Shown here: one piece after another, positions 18,270-24,448 of the stretch
How positions within the stretch are numbered: position 1 is the stretch's first letter
How the letters are laid out: every line of letters begins with the position of its first letter
Assembly: GCF_002483235.1 (NCBI RefSeq)
Contig: NZ_DLHN01000024.1
Location: 176,647 to 240,646, forward strand
Direction of reading: 5' to 3'
Length of the DNA: 64,000 nt
Origin: Pedobacter glucosidilyticus
GTDB lineage: Bacteria > Bacteroidota > Bacteroidia > Sphingobacteriales > Sphingobacteriaceae
Notes under the pieces: model-generated
The model's input: only the letters and a program-made list of their open reading frames with translations
What the model was told of the DNA's origin: nothing
The model's database searches: none
Translations under genes and position numbers: made by a program

Positions 18270-18273
18270 TCAT
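18246..18273 (-). pseudogene. AbiEii-like toxin gene, reduced to its first eight codons
   Basis: ATG at 18271-18273 overlaps the antitoxin stop (GTATGA), as in intact AbiEi-AbiEii operons. The codons read MNLHENKI and then TAA. MNLHENK-like starts are usual for AbiEii/AbiGii nucleotidyltransferase toxins, but the remaining ~280 codons are absent. I infer a deletion directly after the start. Confidence 0.5.
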
Positions 18274-18994
18274 ACAATATTCCATTTTTCGGTGTTGGAT
18301 ATTGCTTTCGCTGCACCTGTTAGTTTGTACTTAGTAATGGGGTTCAATGATTTAAAAAGTGGCTCAGCTGCTTTGCCCTGTTGTAATTGTTCTAGCAACG
18401 CACCTAGTAAAGCTCTTGTAGCAGGTGGATATTTTAATGCCAAGCGGACTAAGGTATTTATTTCTTTGTCTGTAAAGTTTTTTATTATGACTAAAAACCG
18501 CTTGCAGGATGCTTCTATACTGGCATCAGGTATTTTTTTGATGTATCGGACAGCATCCAATAGCTGCAACAAAGGAATATTCTCTTTGGTGATGGTGTTC
18601 TTTTGCTTTACAAAAGCAATCGTATAGCGTTCTCTTTTAAAATTGGGGCGAATTTGATTTTTCCCGATTTGTATGGTATTGCTTACCTGTGTGGTTAAGC
18701 CCAACTGATTGTAAATGCTATAACCCGTGAGATAACCTGTTATTTTTCCGTTTTCTTCCAATAAATCTTTTACTACTTGTGCCTGATTGGGTTGAAGATT
18801 GCCAAAAGGGGTATTTTCGGGTTTGTAGTATTTACCTTTGGATAGTTTGGCAATTTTGCCCGAAGCTACCATACGGTTCAGGGCTTTTATCACCGCTTCT
18901 TTTGGCTCACCTCTGTAGTAAAATCGGCATAGGTGAACACATAGCCTTTGGGCAGCCTATCTATGGTAAATGCTATGTATTCAGCTATTTTCAT
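18270..18994 (-). pseudogene. AbiEi-like (DUF6088) antitoxin gene with a 1-base frameshift
   Basis: The natural start is the ATG at 18992-18994 (MKIAEYIAFTIDRLPKGYVF...). That frame meets a stop after QKKR, while a second frame carries on from EAVIKALNRM to WNIV at 18270. The frames join at a run of four A on the coding strand (18901-18904); five would restore one ORF of about 242 codons. The sequence matches DUF6088, the antitoxin/regulator half of AbiE-type type IV toxin-antitoxin systems, with an N-terminal winged-helix region and an AbiEi C-terminal domain. Re-initiation at the internal ATG (18893) would give a protein lacking the N-terminal DNA-binding part. Its toxin partner is missing, which supports decay. 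Confidence 0.7.
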
Positions 18995-19158
18995 TCTCTA
19001 TATTGTAGTACAAAGATAATTGATACATCATTAGTTGTCCTGTCAAGGAAAGTCTTTGTCCAATTGTCACTGTCATTACTTACAACTGAAAATTGATTAA
19101 TCAAACTTTCTATAAGTTCATTATCTGAAATCAAGTGTCGTTTACTTAACTCTGTCAT
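18991..19158 (-). CDS. Truncated last-cassette ORF, 55 aa
   Basis: ATG at 19156-19158; the TGA at 18991-18993 overlaps the AbiEi-like start by four bases (ATGA). The peptide has a charged helix (LSKRHLISDNELIESLIN) then SNDSDNWTKTFLDRTTND. It begins 45 bp after attC-like site A, as a cassette gene should, but has no palindromic site at its 3' end and runs straight into the AbiE operon. The W..TFLD..TND pattern weakly recalls the N-terminus of Imm27-like immunity proteins; that is only a guess. Likely a cassette cut by a deletion junction. Confidence 0.5.
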   Translation of the reverse strand: MTELSKRHLISDNELIESLINQFSVVSNDSDNWTKTFLDRTTNDVSIIFVLQYRE

Positions 19159-19202
19159 TGCCAAGTGTTGTCAGTCTTGATTTTGTGGTCGTTTAACATT
19201 TC

Positions 19203-19340
19203 TGGTAACGGTTTGAAAATTTGCGCAGAAATGGCATTACTTGCATAACCATTGTCGCACCGTACTAAATTAATTAAATAACTGATGAATTAACGTGAAC
19301 CACCGTCAGCCATTTTTAAACAAATTTGCTGTTAGCGGTA
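19203..19340 (-). repeat. attC-like palindromic cassette site A
   Basis: On the minus strand it opens TACCGCTAACAG and closes AAACCGTTACCAG. The arms CAAATTTGTTTAAAAATGGC and GCCATTTCTGCGCAAATTT can pair. The centre shares CGGTGCGACA and TGCAAGTAAT with site B, and ACGTTAATTCATC with site C. The closing end is more degenerate (GTTACC) than in the other copies. Confidence 0.75.
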
Positions 19341-19346
19341 GGCGTT

Positions 19347-19652
19347 TTATCCGAAAAGTAAATTTATTCGTTTTCCAAGCCCAAACTCGAAAATTCTATA
19401 AAGTGTCGAAAGTTGAATGTCGCATTTTCCGTTTTCTAGTCTAGAAATATAACTTTTTTTTGTTCCGACTTTGTCAGCTAATTGTTCCTGTGTCATATTT
19501 GCCTCTTTTCGAGCTTCCTTCAACATTTCACTAATTACAAAATATTGAGCTTTTTCTTCAAATTCATCTCGCTTTTTGGCTCCGATTTTTCCATATTTAA
19601 TATCTAATAACTCGTCAAAGTTCTTAGCATTTCTTAGATTTTCTTTGTTCAT
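19347..19652 (-). CDS. HigA-like antitoxin, XRE-family helix-turn-helix
   Basis: A 101-residue protein whose C-terminal half is a Cro/C1-type HTH (MTQEQLADKVGTKKSYISRL, about 53-72) with a dimerisation helix after it. The N-terminal part, from FDELLDIKYG to AQYFVISEML, is typical of HigA antitoxins that pair with RelE/Gp49-type toxins. It overlaps the toxin stop by four bases (ATGA) and ends 6 bp before attC-like site A. It is expected to bind and neutralise the toxin and to repress the pair. Confidence 0.85.
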   Translation of the reverse strand: MNKENLRNAKNFDELLDIKYGKIGAKKRDEFEEKAQYFVISEMLKEARKEANMTQEQLADKVGTKKSYISRLENGKCDIQLSTLYRIFEFGLGKRINLLFG

Positions 19653-19999
19653 AATTTTTCCTTTTTTGAATTGAAATATTCCTTTTTTAATTTCGATGCC
19701 AAGTCAATTTCCTTTTTCGGTGTTTTCTGGGATTTCTTTTGAAAGCCATTGAACAGAATAACTATATTTCCTTCGTCAAAACAGCAAAATATTCTATAAA
19801 TATTACTTTCAAATTCAATTCTTATTTCATAAAGTCCGTCAGTTCCTGTCATGTGGTCAAGGAATTTTTTAGGGATATTTTGCACAGTTCTCACAATCTT
19901 AAAAACGTATTCAATTTTTTCTTGCACCTTTTCGGTTTGCTTCAAATAGAAGTCAGTGAAATAGTGTTCATAAAAAATGATTTGTCTTTGAGAATTCAT
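19649..19999 (-). CDS. HigB/Gp49-like type II toxin
   Basis: A 116-residue RelE-superfamily protein of the phage Gp49/HigB type. The core reads PKKFLDHMTGTDGLYEIRIEFESNIYRIFCCFDEGNIVILFNGFQKKSQKTPKKEI: the R.EF..NIYRI.C strand and the FQKK basic strand are conserved in these ribosome-dependent mRNA endonucleases. It precedes its antitoxin, the usual HigB-HigA order. It starts 76 bp after attC-like site B. Toxin-antitoxin pairs are frequent integron cassettes and stabilise arrays against loss. Confidence 0.85.
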   Translation of the reverse strand: MNSQRQIIFYEHYFTDFYLKQTEKVQEKIEYVFKIVRTVQNIPKKFLDHMTGTDGLYEIRIEFESNIYRIFCCFDEGNIVILFNGFQKKSQKTPKKEIDLASKLKKEYFNSKKEKL

Positions 20000-20075
20000 T
20001 GCGTAAAGTTAACTCAAAAGTTATCAACTTCCAAGTCTGCAGATATTTAATTTCGGTCGAGATTTTTTGTACGCT

Positions 20076-20214
20076 TACCGCTAACGATTGGCAGGTTTGA
20101 GAAATTGCGAAATTACTTGCAGAATCTCTGTCGCACCGCACAAAACTAAATAAAAAGTGATGAAGGAAGTGAGAGCACTTCGCCCGCAATTTTTTAAACC
20201 TGTTGTTAGCGGTA
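20076..20214 (-). repeat. attC-like palindromic cassette site B
   Basis: A 139-bp element with perfect 10-bp inverted ends, TACCGCTAAC and GTTAGCGGTA. The inner arms AGGTTT...AAATTGCG pair with CGCAATTT...AAACCT. It begins 2 bp after the stop of the lipoprotein gene. A central block CGGTGCGACA is shared with site A. Confidence 0.85.
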
Positions 20215-20216
20215 GT

Positions 20217-20792
20217 TTAAAAGTCAGAGTTTATTTCATCCATTTTAGCATTATCTATTCTCTTTTGCGCCTCGCTTAATTTGGCTGAGATTTTACGATT
20301 GGCTAATATAAAATTATAAGTTTTTTTATTTGACTTGTTACTAATATCGTAAGATGCCATATCTATATCATAGCTTATGGATAAGTTTTCATTTTCGGCA
20401 CTTATAAAACTTCCTAATCTGCACTTTTCTAAGTCGAATTTCTCCGCCACTTTAAAGGATAAATCATGTTCTGTATAAATGATAATTTTATAGAGTTCAT
20501 TTTTAAAAAAAGCAAGCTCTATTTTATGGGGTTGATGTTTGAAAATTGTATATTTCGCAGGGTTTTTTACTTTTGCGTAAAGTATATCGTTATCCTTTCT
20601 TTGGATTATTAAAAGGCTTTTTATCTCTGAAAGTTTCATTCCCATCATAAAACCTTTAAAATTAAAAGAGTCTAACTTTAACTGATATTCATTGTCTTGT
20701 GTCTCTTCACTCTCATATTCAACATTTTGTTTGTTTGAGCTAATATTACAGCTAATAAAAAGAAGCGTTAATGCTAGAACTAAATATTTCAT
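20217..20792 (-). CDS. Cassette-borne lipoprotein of unknown function
   Basis: A 191-residue protein with a short signal peptide ending LLFISC (lipidated Cys15), an acidic linker, and a soluble domain that starts near KLDSFNFKGFMMGMKLSEIKSL. That segment resembles the small alpha-beta repeats in which a helix follows a conserved G.....E. I do not recognise a family. It begins 4 bp after the preceding gene and shares its cassette; its stop lies 2 bp from site B. Predicted to be anchored in the cell envelope. Confidence 0.7.
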   Translation of the reverse strand: MKYLVLALTLLFISCNISSNKQNVEYESEETQDNEYQLKLDSFNFKGFMMGMKLSEIKSLLIIQRKDNDILYAKVKNPAKYTIFKHQPHKIELAFFKNELYKIIIYTEHDLSFKVAEKFDLEKCRLGSFISAENENLSISYDIDMASYDISNKSNKKTYNFILANRKISAKLSEAQKRIDNAKMDEINSDF

Positions 20793-20796
20793 ATTA

Positions 20797-21450
20797 CTAA
20801 AAGTTACTATTTTGAATTATGTGTCTAAGTTTTACCCTACATTTATCCCATAACTCGCTATCCCATTTAGCCATCTTCAATTCTTCCCTGTAAGATTTTA
20901 GAAAGTCATTTAATTTGTCACAAAAAAGATTTGCGTTAATTACAAAGTTAGTTTCATCGAACAAAACTCCTGTGCGCCTTATTCTAAATTTACCGTAAGT
21001 TTCTCCTTGATGCAAAAGTCCACAACGTATATTTTTGTAAAATGCCTTATTCTCGAATTTTTTTAAGTCATTTTGATAGTCATTTGCTTTTCTGAATATT
21101 ATGTTAAAGGTTTCAGTACCCGATTTAGTACTTGCATTCTGGCCTTCGAAATATGTAGCAATTGTTTCAATAAGTAAACAACAATTTGTCATTATTGCAA
21201 AACCGCTTTTAAATTCTGTGTTGTATTCATTTAATTCTTTAACTATGTCTCTTCCCTCGACAGTCTGTGTGTATTGTTTCTTATTTGGTGTAGTAAAATA
21301 AAATAGTTTCAAATAACGGCTATAATATCTATTATAAATTATGTCTGCTAGTTTTTCCTTGTTTACTTCATCAGTAATAAGCAATTTAATGTCAGACATT
21401 GAAAAGTCATATAGCCTATTGTCGGTGTAATATCTTGCAAAACTTGTCAT
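20797..21450 (-). CDS. Cassette protein with HEPN-like RX4H motif
   Basis: A 217-residue, mostly helical cytosolic protein. IRCGLLHQGETYGKFRIRR near 141-159 contains R142-X4-H147, the catalytic arrangement of HEPN ribonucleases, preceded by long helices (EFKSGFAIMTNCCLLIETIATYFEG). HEPN proteins commonly act as toxins or phage-defence RNases. The assignment rests on one short motif in a helical context, so it is tentative. It is the first gene of a two-gene cassette with the lipoprotein, and starts 19 bp after site C. Confidence 0.65.
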   Translation of the reverse strand: MTSFARYYTDNRLYDFSMSDIKLLITDEVNKEKLADIIYNRYYSRYLKLFYFTTPNKKQYTQTVEGRDIVKELNEYNTEFKSGFAIMTNCCLLIETIATYFEGQNASTKSGTETFNIIFRKANDYQNDLKKFENKAFYKNIRCGLLHQGETYGKFRIRRTGVLFDETNFVINANLFCDKLNDFLKSYREELKMAKWDSELWDKCRVKLRHIIQNSNF

Positions 21451-21469
21451 TATATTATGTTGTTAAAAT

Positions 21470-21605
21470 TACCGCTAACGTTTGGCGAATTTGTGTTGTA
21501 ATGGCATAGAAAGCACAAACTTGTCTGCTCGTATAAACTTAGTTAATTGCGATGAATTAACGTAAAGCAGTTCAGCCATTATAATACAAATTTGTTGTTA
21601 GCTGA
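21470..21605 (-). repeat. attC-like palindromic cassette site C
   Basis: On the minus strand it runs from TACGTCAGCTAACAAC to CGTTAGCGGTA. The arms CAAATTTGTATTATAATGGC and GCCATTACAACACAAATT are complementary with few mismatches. The block ACGTTAATTCATC is shared with site A. It begins 7 bp after the stop of the upstream cassette gene. Confidence 0.82.
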
Positions 21606-21612
21606 CGTACTT

Positions 21613-22299
21613 TTATATTTTTTTAAAAGCGGTTAGTAAAGACATGTGATTTAGTATGTCGAATGAATTTTTATATGGAGTCGTGGGGTGAATCATGAAC
21701 CTTCCATTCTCATTTTCAATATATGCACCTATAGCGTCTTCTAAGCCATATTCGTCGTCAAGATAAAATTGAGGATAACCATTATTTGAGAAAAGTAGAT
21801 TGCAATTAAAACCATTATTTTTGAATTTTTTGTCGTACCTCATATAACCAGGAATATTAACAGAACCTCTTATTTCATCATTCCATCCATTATTTTTAAA
21901 ATCTTGTAAAGTTTGAAAAGCAAGGCTTGCAGTTGTCATCGAAAAGCTTGCAATTACTGCATTCGTTTTAAGGTCAAGCTTTTTTACATTCTCTTGAATT
22001 TGTCCTAAAGAGAAAAGTTCGTTATAAGAATCTAAAAATTCATTTAAAATGAACACATTGTCTTCTTTATCATAGAATCCAATTGGCTGAAAATATTTCC
22101 CTTGAGGAGAAACTGCTAAAAACTCTAAATTCACATTTGTCGCATTTGGTTTGAATAAACGAAAGCTTATGTCAAACATATCAACTGGCATTTTGTCTTT
22201 GTTCCCGTTATATTCAAAGTCAGAATTAAACATTTCACGAGCATAATTTCTAATTTCCTTGCTAAGTATTGCTTTTATAAAGTCTTCTTTTATTTTCAT
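21613..22299 (-). CDS. Cassette protein of unknown function, 228 aa
   Basis: A soluble protein with no signal peptide or membrane helix. An N-terminal helix (IKEDFIKAILSKEIRNYAREMF) precedes a beta-rich domain with many aromatic and Asn residues and the segment GRFMIHPTTPYKNSFDILNH near the end. The layout resembles immunity or SMI1/SUKH-like accessory proteins, but I see no diagnostic motif and assign no function. The start is 21 bp after site D and the stop 7 bp before site C. Confidence 0.65.
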   Translation of the reverse strand: MKIKEDFIKAILSKEIRNYAREMFNSDFEYNGNKDKMPVDMFDISFRLFKPNATNVNLEFLAVSPQGKYFQPIGFYDKEDNVFILNEFLDSYNELFSLGQIQENVKKLDLKTNAVIASFSMTTASLAFQTLQDFKNNGWNDEIRGSVNIPGYMRYDKKFKNNGFNCNLLFSNNGYPQFYLDDEYGLEDAIGAYIENENGRFMIHPTTPYKNSFDILNHMSLLTAFKKI

Positions 22300-22320
22300 G
22301 ATTTAGTTTTTTAGTATGAC

Positions 22321-22454
22321 AGCTAACGGACAGGGGCTTGGCGATGGCGGGCATTTAGAAGCACTAACTTGTCGGCAAGCACAAATGTAAAAAGAAGCAC
22401 AACTCTTCAATTAACCACTGTCAGCCCGCTATCGCTAAGCCCTTGTTAGCGGCT
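22321..22454 (-). repeat. attC-like palindromic cassette site D
   Basis: On the minus strand, AGCCGCTAACAAGGGCTTAG opens and CCGTTAGCT closes. The arms AAGGGCTTAGCGATAGCGGG and CCCGCCATCGCCAAGCCCCT are almost fully complementary over ~20 bp. The arms are GC-rich, unlike those of A and C, although the ends and layout are the same. Confidence 0.85.
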
Positions 22455-22491
22455 GGGCCAGTCTCTGTCTGAGTTGTTATTGTCATAATTG

Positions 22492-23019
22492 TCAACACCA
22501 GTTTTTAATTTTTTCAAGTTGGTTCGTCTGTTCGCTTGTCAGTCCTTTTAGTGTTATGTCAATTGTATAATGCTTGTAAATTGAATCGGTAAGCTTAATG
22601 TCAACTTCTCCTTTTACAATTTTCTTGAAAGTGATGCGGTCTAGTTTGTAAGTGTCAAGATTGTCAAACATATTTTTTGTTGCTAAAATGTCTGAAGTAA
22701 GGATGATAGGGGCAAAGAAAACTTTGAAGATAAAATCTTGTCTACGAACGATAGCAAGGCAGTTTTCAAACAAATAAAGGTCGCAAAGGTTGTCTGGATA
22801 AATCTGTTTCCTTAGTCCGCTTGTTGTCCAGTAGCGTAATTTTATGCTTTGAAAAACAGTCGGACTTAAATCCTTTGCTTGTTTAATAAATTTTTCTGTC
22901 GCAGTTCGTGTCCGTTTGTTGTAAAAAGTCAGAAAAATGTATAGTCCAAAAAAAACGACGAGAATGAAAGTCGAAAAGAATGTCAATATACTCACTATGG
23001 GTATTTTTTCGTAAGTCAT
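22492..23019 (-). CDS. Cassette protein with N-terminal membrane helix, 175 aa
   Basis: One strong hydrophobic segment (about 7-33, IVSILTFFSTFILVVFFGLY) is followed by a basic stop-transfer (NKRTRT) and a ~140-residue cytosolic domain. The domain has strands around DLYLFENCLAIVRR and ends in a helix TSEQTNQLEKIKNWC. I do not recognise it. It is the first cassette after the solitary half-site E and is followed by site D. Confidence 0.65.
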   Translation of the reverse strand: MTYEKIPIVSILTFFSTFILVVFFGLYIFLTFYNKRTRTATEKFIKQAKDLSPTVFQSIKLRYWTTSGLRKQIYPDNLCDLYLFENCLAIVRRQDFIFKVFFAPIILTSDILATKNMFDNLDTYKLDRITFKKIVKGEVDIKLTDSIYKHYTIDITLKGLTSEQTNQLEKIKNWC

Positions 23020-23070
23020 TTTGTGTCTATTTTTATCAATCAGTTAAGTTGTAGGTTGCTCATAAGGCCT

Positions 23071-23084
23071 TGCCGCTAACAAGC
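23071..23084 (-). repeat. Solitary GTTAGCGGC half-site E, attI-like junction
   Basis: On the minus strand it reads GCTTGTTAGCGGCA, the same closing sequence as sites B-D, but the DNA upstream of it has no matching opening arm or GCTAAC core. It marks the 5' end of the cassette row, where the first cassette would have joined a primary attachment site. Confidence 0.6.
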
Positions 23085-23306
23085 AAATATCCCCTATCCT
23101 ATAGCGCATATTTTTCGATTAAGCTCATGATTAATGAAAATTGAAATCGATAATATCAGGTATAAAACTCATAAGGATAGATGAACTTCTGCAATAAAGA
23201 TATATAATTAATTAGAAATTATAATGAAGATAGAAATGATGATAAAGAAAAATTTAAAAGTAAAACTAAAAATTCATTTAAAGTCAGCGTGTGTATACTT
23301 CACCTC

Positions 23307-23657
23307 CTACTCCACCTTCCTCACCAACAAATACCAGTTATTTTCCAAAGGTAAATAGCCGTAATCATAACAAAAAGTATAAATACTGCCTTTTTGAGTT
23401 ACAAATTGATGGGTATGATAAGAAAAATTAAAACCCGCTTTTTGTAATTTTTCTAAGGTGGTTTTAGTTTTTCCTTCGGGATTTAGCTTTTCCAGAATCC
23501 TTTTATTACGCAGTAAAATAGCGTTTACCGATTTTATAAAACTGTTATTTTTGTTTTTAATCTTGTTATTATAATTACTGCGGCATTGGTCATCGCAAAA
23601 TTTCTTATCAATTCTGCCTATGATAGGCTTACCACAGTCTAGACAATTTTTACTCAT
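23307..23657 (-). CDS. Zinc-ribbon protein (DUF2116-like), 116 aa
   Basis: I prefer the ATG at 23657 (MSKNCLDCGK); an in-frame ATG at 23675 adds six residues. The N-terminus holds a zinc ribbon, CLDC...KKFCDDQC, with four cysteines spaced 2 and 4 apart. A basic helix follows (NNKIKNKNN...LLRNKRILEKL), and then a C-terminal domain ending in YLPLENNWYLLVRKVE. Similar proteins occur widely in Bacteroidota without assigned function; nucleic-acid binding is plausible. It is divergent from ssb, and the 28-bp palindrome lies between the two. Confidence 0.65.
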   Translation of the reverse strand: MSKNCLDCGKPIIGRIDKKFCDDQCRSNYNNKIKNKNNSFIKSVNAILLRNKRILEKLNPEGKTKTTLEKLQKAGFNFSYHTHQFVTQKGSIYTFCYDYGYLPLENNWYLLVRKVE

Positions 23658-23707
23658 AGGTATAAGTTTAAACACTAAGATAATACTTAAGTTGATTTAA
23701 TCAAATT

Positions 23708-23735
23708 ATCCGTATATACCCGGGTATATACGGAT
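23708..23735. promoter_or_regulatory. Perfect 28-bp palindrome between the zinc-ribbon gene and ssb
   Basis: Each half reads ATCCGTATATACCC on its own strand, with no spacer and no mismatch. Partial copies (ATATATCCG, ATATCCGG) follow downstream to 23754. A candidate Bacteroidota promoter element, ACATCTTTG, lies near 23771, so the palindrome could be an operator for ssb, for the divergent gene, or for both. Confidence 0.75.
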
Positions 23736-23854
23736 ATATCCGTTTAATATCCGGCTAATTTTCTGGTAGCTCTACATCTTTGTATCGTCGGTTGGCAATA
23801 AAGCTAACTGGTCATTAAACATCAAGAAACATTAACATTTTAAAAATTAAGATC

Positions 23855-24193
23855 ATGAGTACTTTAAAAAACAACGTAACATTAATTGGATTCTTAGGCG
23901 CTAACCCAGAAGTAAAAGAGTTATCAAAAACCAAGAAAAAATTGGCTCGTGTAAGCATTGCTACCAACGAGACTTATAAAAACGATAAAGGAGAAAAAGT
24001 AGAGGAAACCCAATGGCATCAATTGGTTTTTTGGGATAAACAAGCTGGTATTGCAGAAAAGTATTTGAAAAAAGGTAGTGAAGTGGCTATTTCCGGAAAG
24101 CTGGTTAATAATTCTTATACAGATAAAGAAGGTATCAAGCGCTACTCTACTGAAATTGTCGTAAGCGAAATCTTAATGTTAGATAAAAAGTAA
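23855..24193 (+). CDS. ssb: Single-stranded DNA-binding protein (short SSB paralogue)
   Basis: A 112-residue OB-fold protein beginning MSTLKNNVTLIGFLGANPEV, with the usual ETQWHQLVFWDKQAGIAEKYLKKGSEVAISGKL core. It lacks the acidic C-terminal tail that recruits partner proteins in canonical SSB. This suggests a second SSB rather than the main replication one, of the type linked to recombination, competence or mobile DNA. It is transcribed alone behind the palindrome. Confidence 0.9.
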   Translation: MSTLKNNVTLIGFLGANPEVKELSKTKKKLARVSIATNETYKNDKGEKVEETQWHQLVFWDKQAGIAEKYLKKGSEVAISGKLVNNSYTDKEGIKRYSTEIVVSEILMLDKK

Positions 24194-24226
24194 TTATCAG
24201 AAATACTTATCTATCTAGTAAACCTT

Positions 24227-24265
24227 ATAAAGGTGGTTTATCAAGGTGTGATAGACCTCCTTTAT
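24227..24265 (+). terminator. Possible terminator after ssb
   Basis: ATAAAGGTGG pairs with CCTCCTTTAT (one mismatch) across a 19-base loop, followed by ATTTT. It is weak but correctly placed, 33 bp after the ssb stop. Confidence 0.4.
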
Positions 24266-24448
24266 ATTTTGGTTTTAATCTGGCAATAAAAATCATCTTA
24301 TTGATGAAATAATTCTTTGAAAAAAGATGAAATAGCTCCTTTAAGAAATAATTTCAAACCTGTGATATTTTGAATGTTATTTACTACTTTAGCTATCGAT
24401 AGTCACAACCCCGGGTGACTTTGTTAAACCTATTCATCAAAAAATAAA

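Noticed and set aside
19968..20189. Minus-strand ORF of 73 codons
   Set aside because: It runs through palindromic site B and the toxin start; composition and position fit a non-coding site.
18991..23085. Calling sites A-D classical attC
   Set aside because: The core bases outside GTTAG/CTAAC do not fit GTTRRRY/RYYYAAC, so only attC-like is claimed.
17827..23306. Insertion sequence or prophage in the accessory island
   Set aside because: No transposase, integrase or phage structural gene is present and no target duplications were seen; the repeated sites fit cassettes better.
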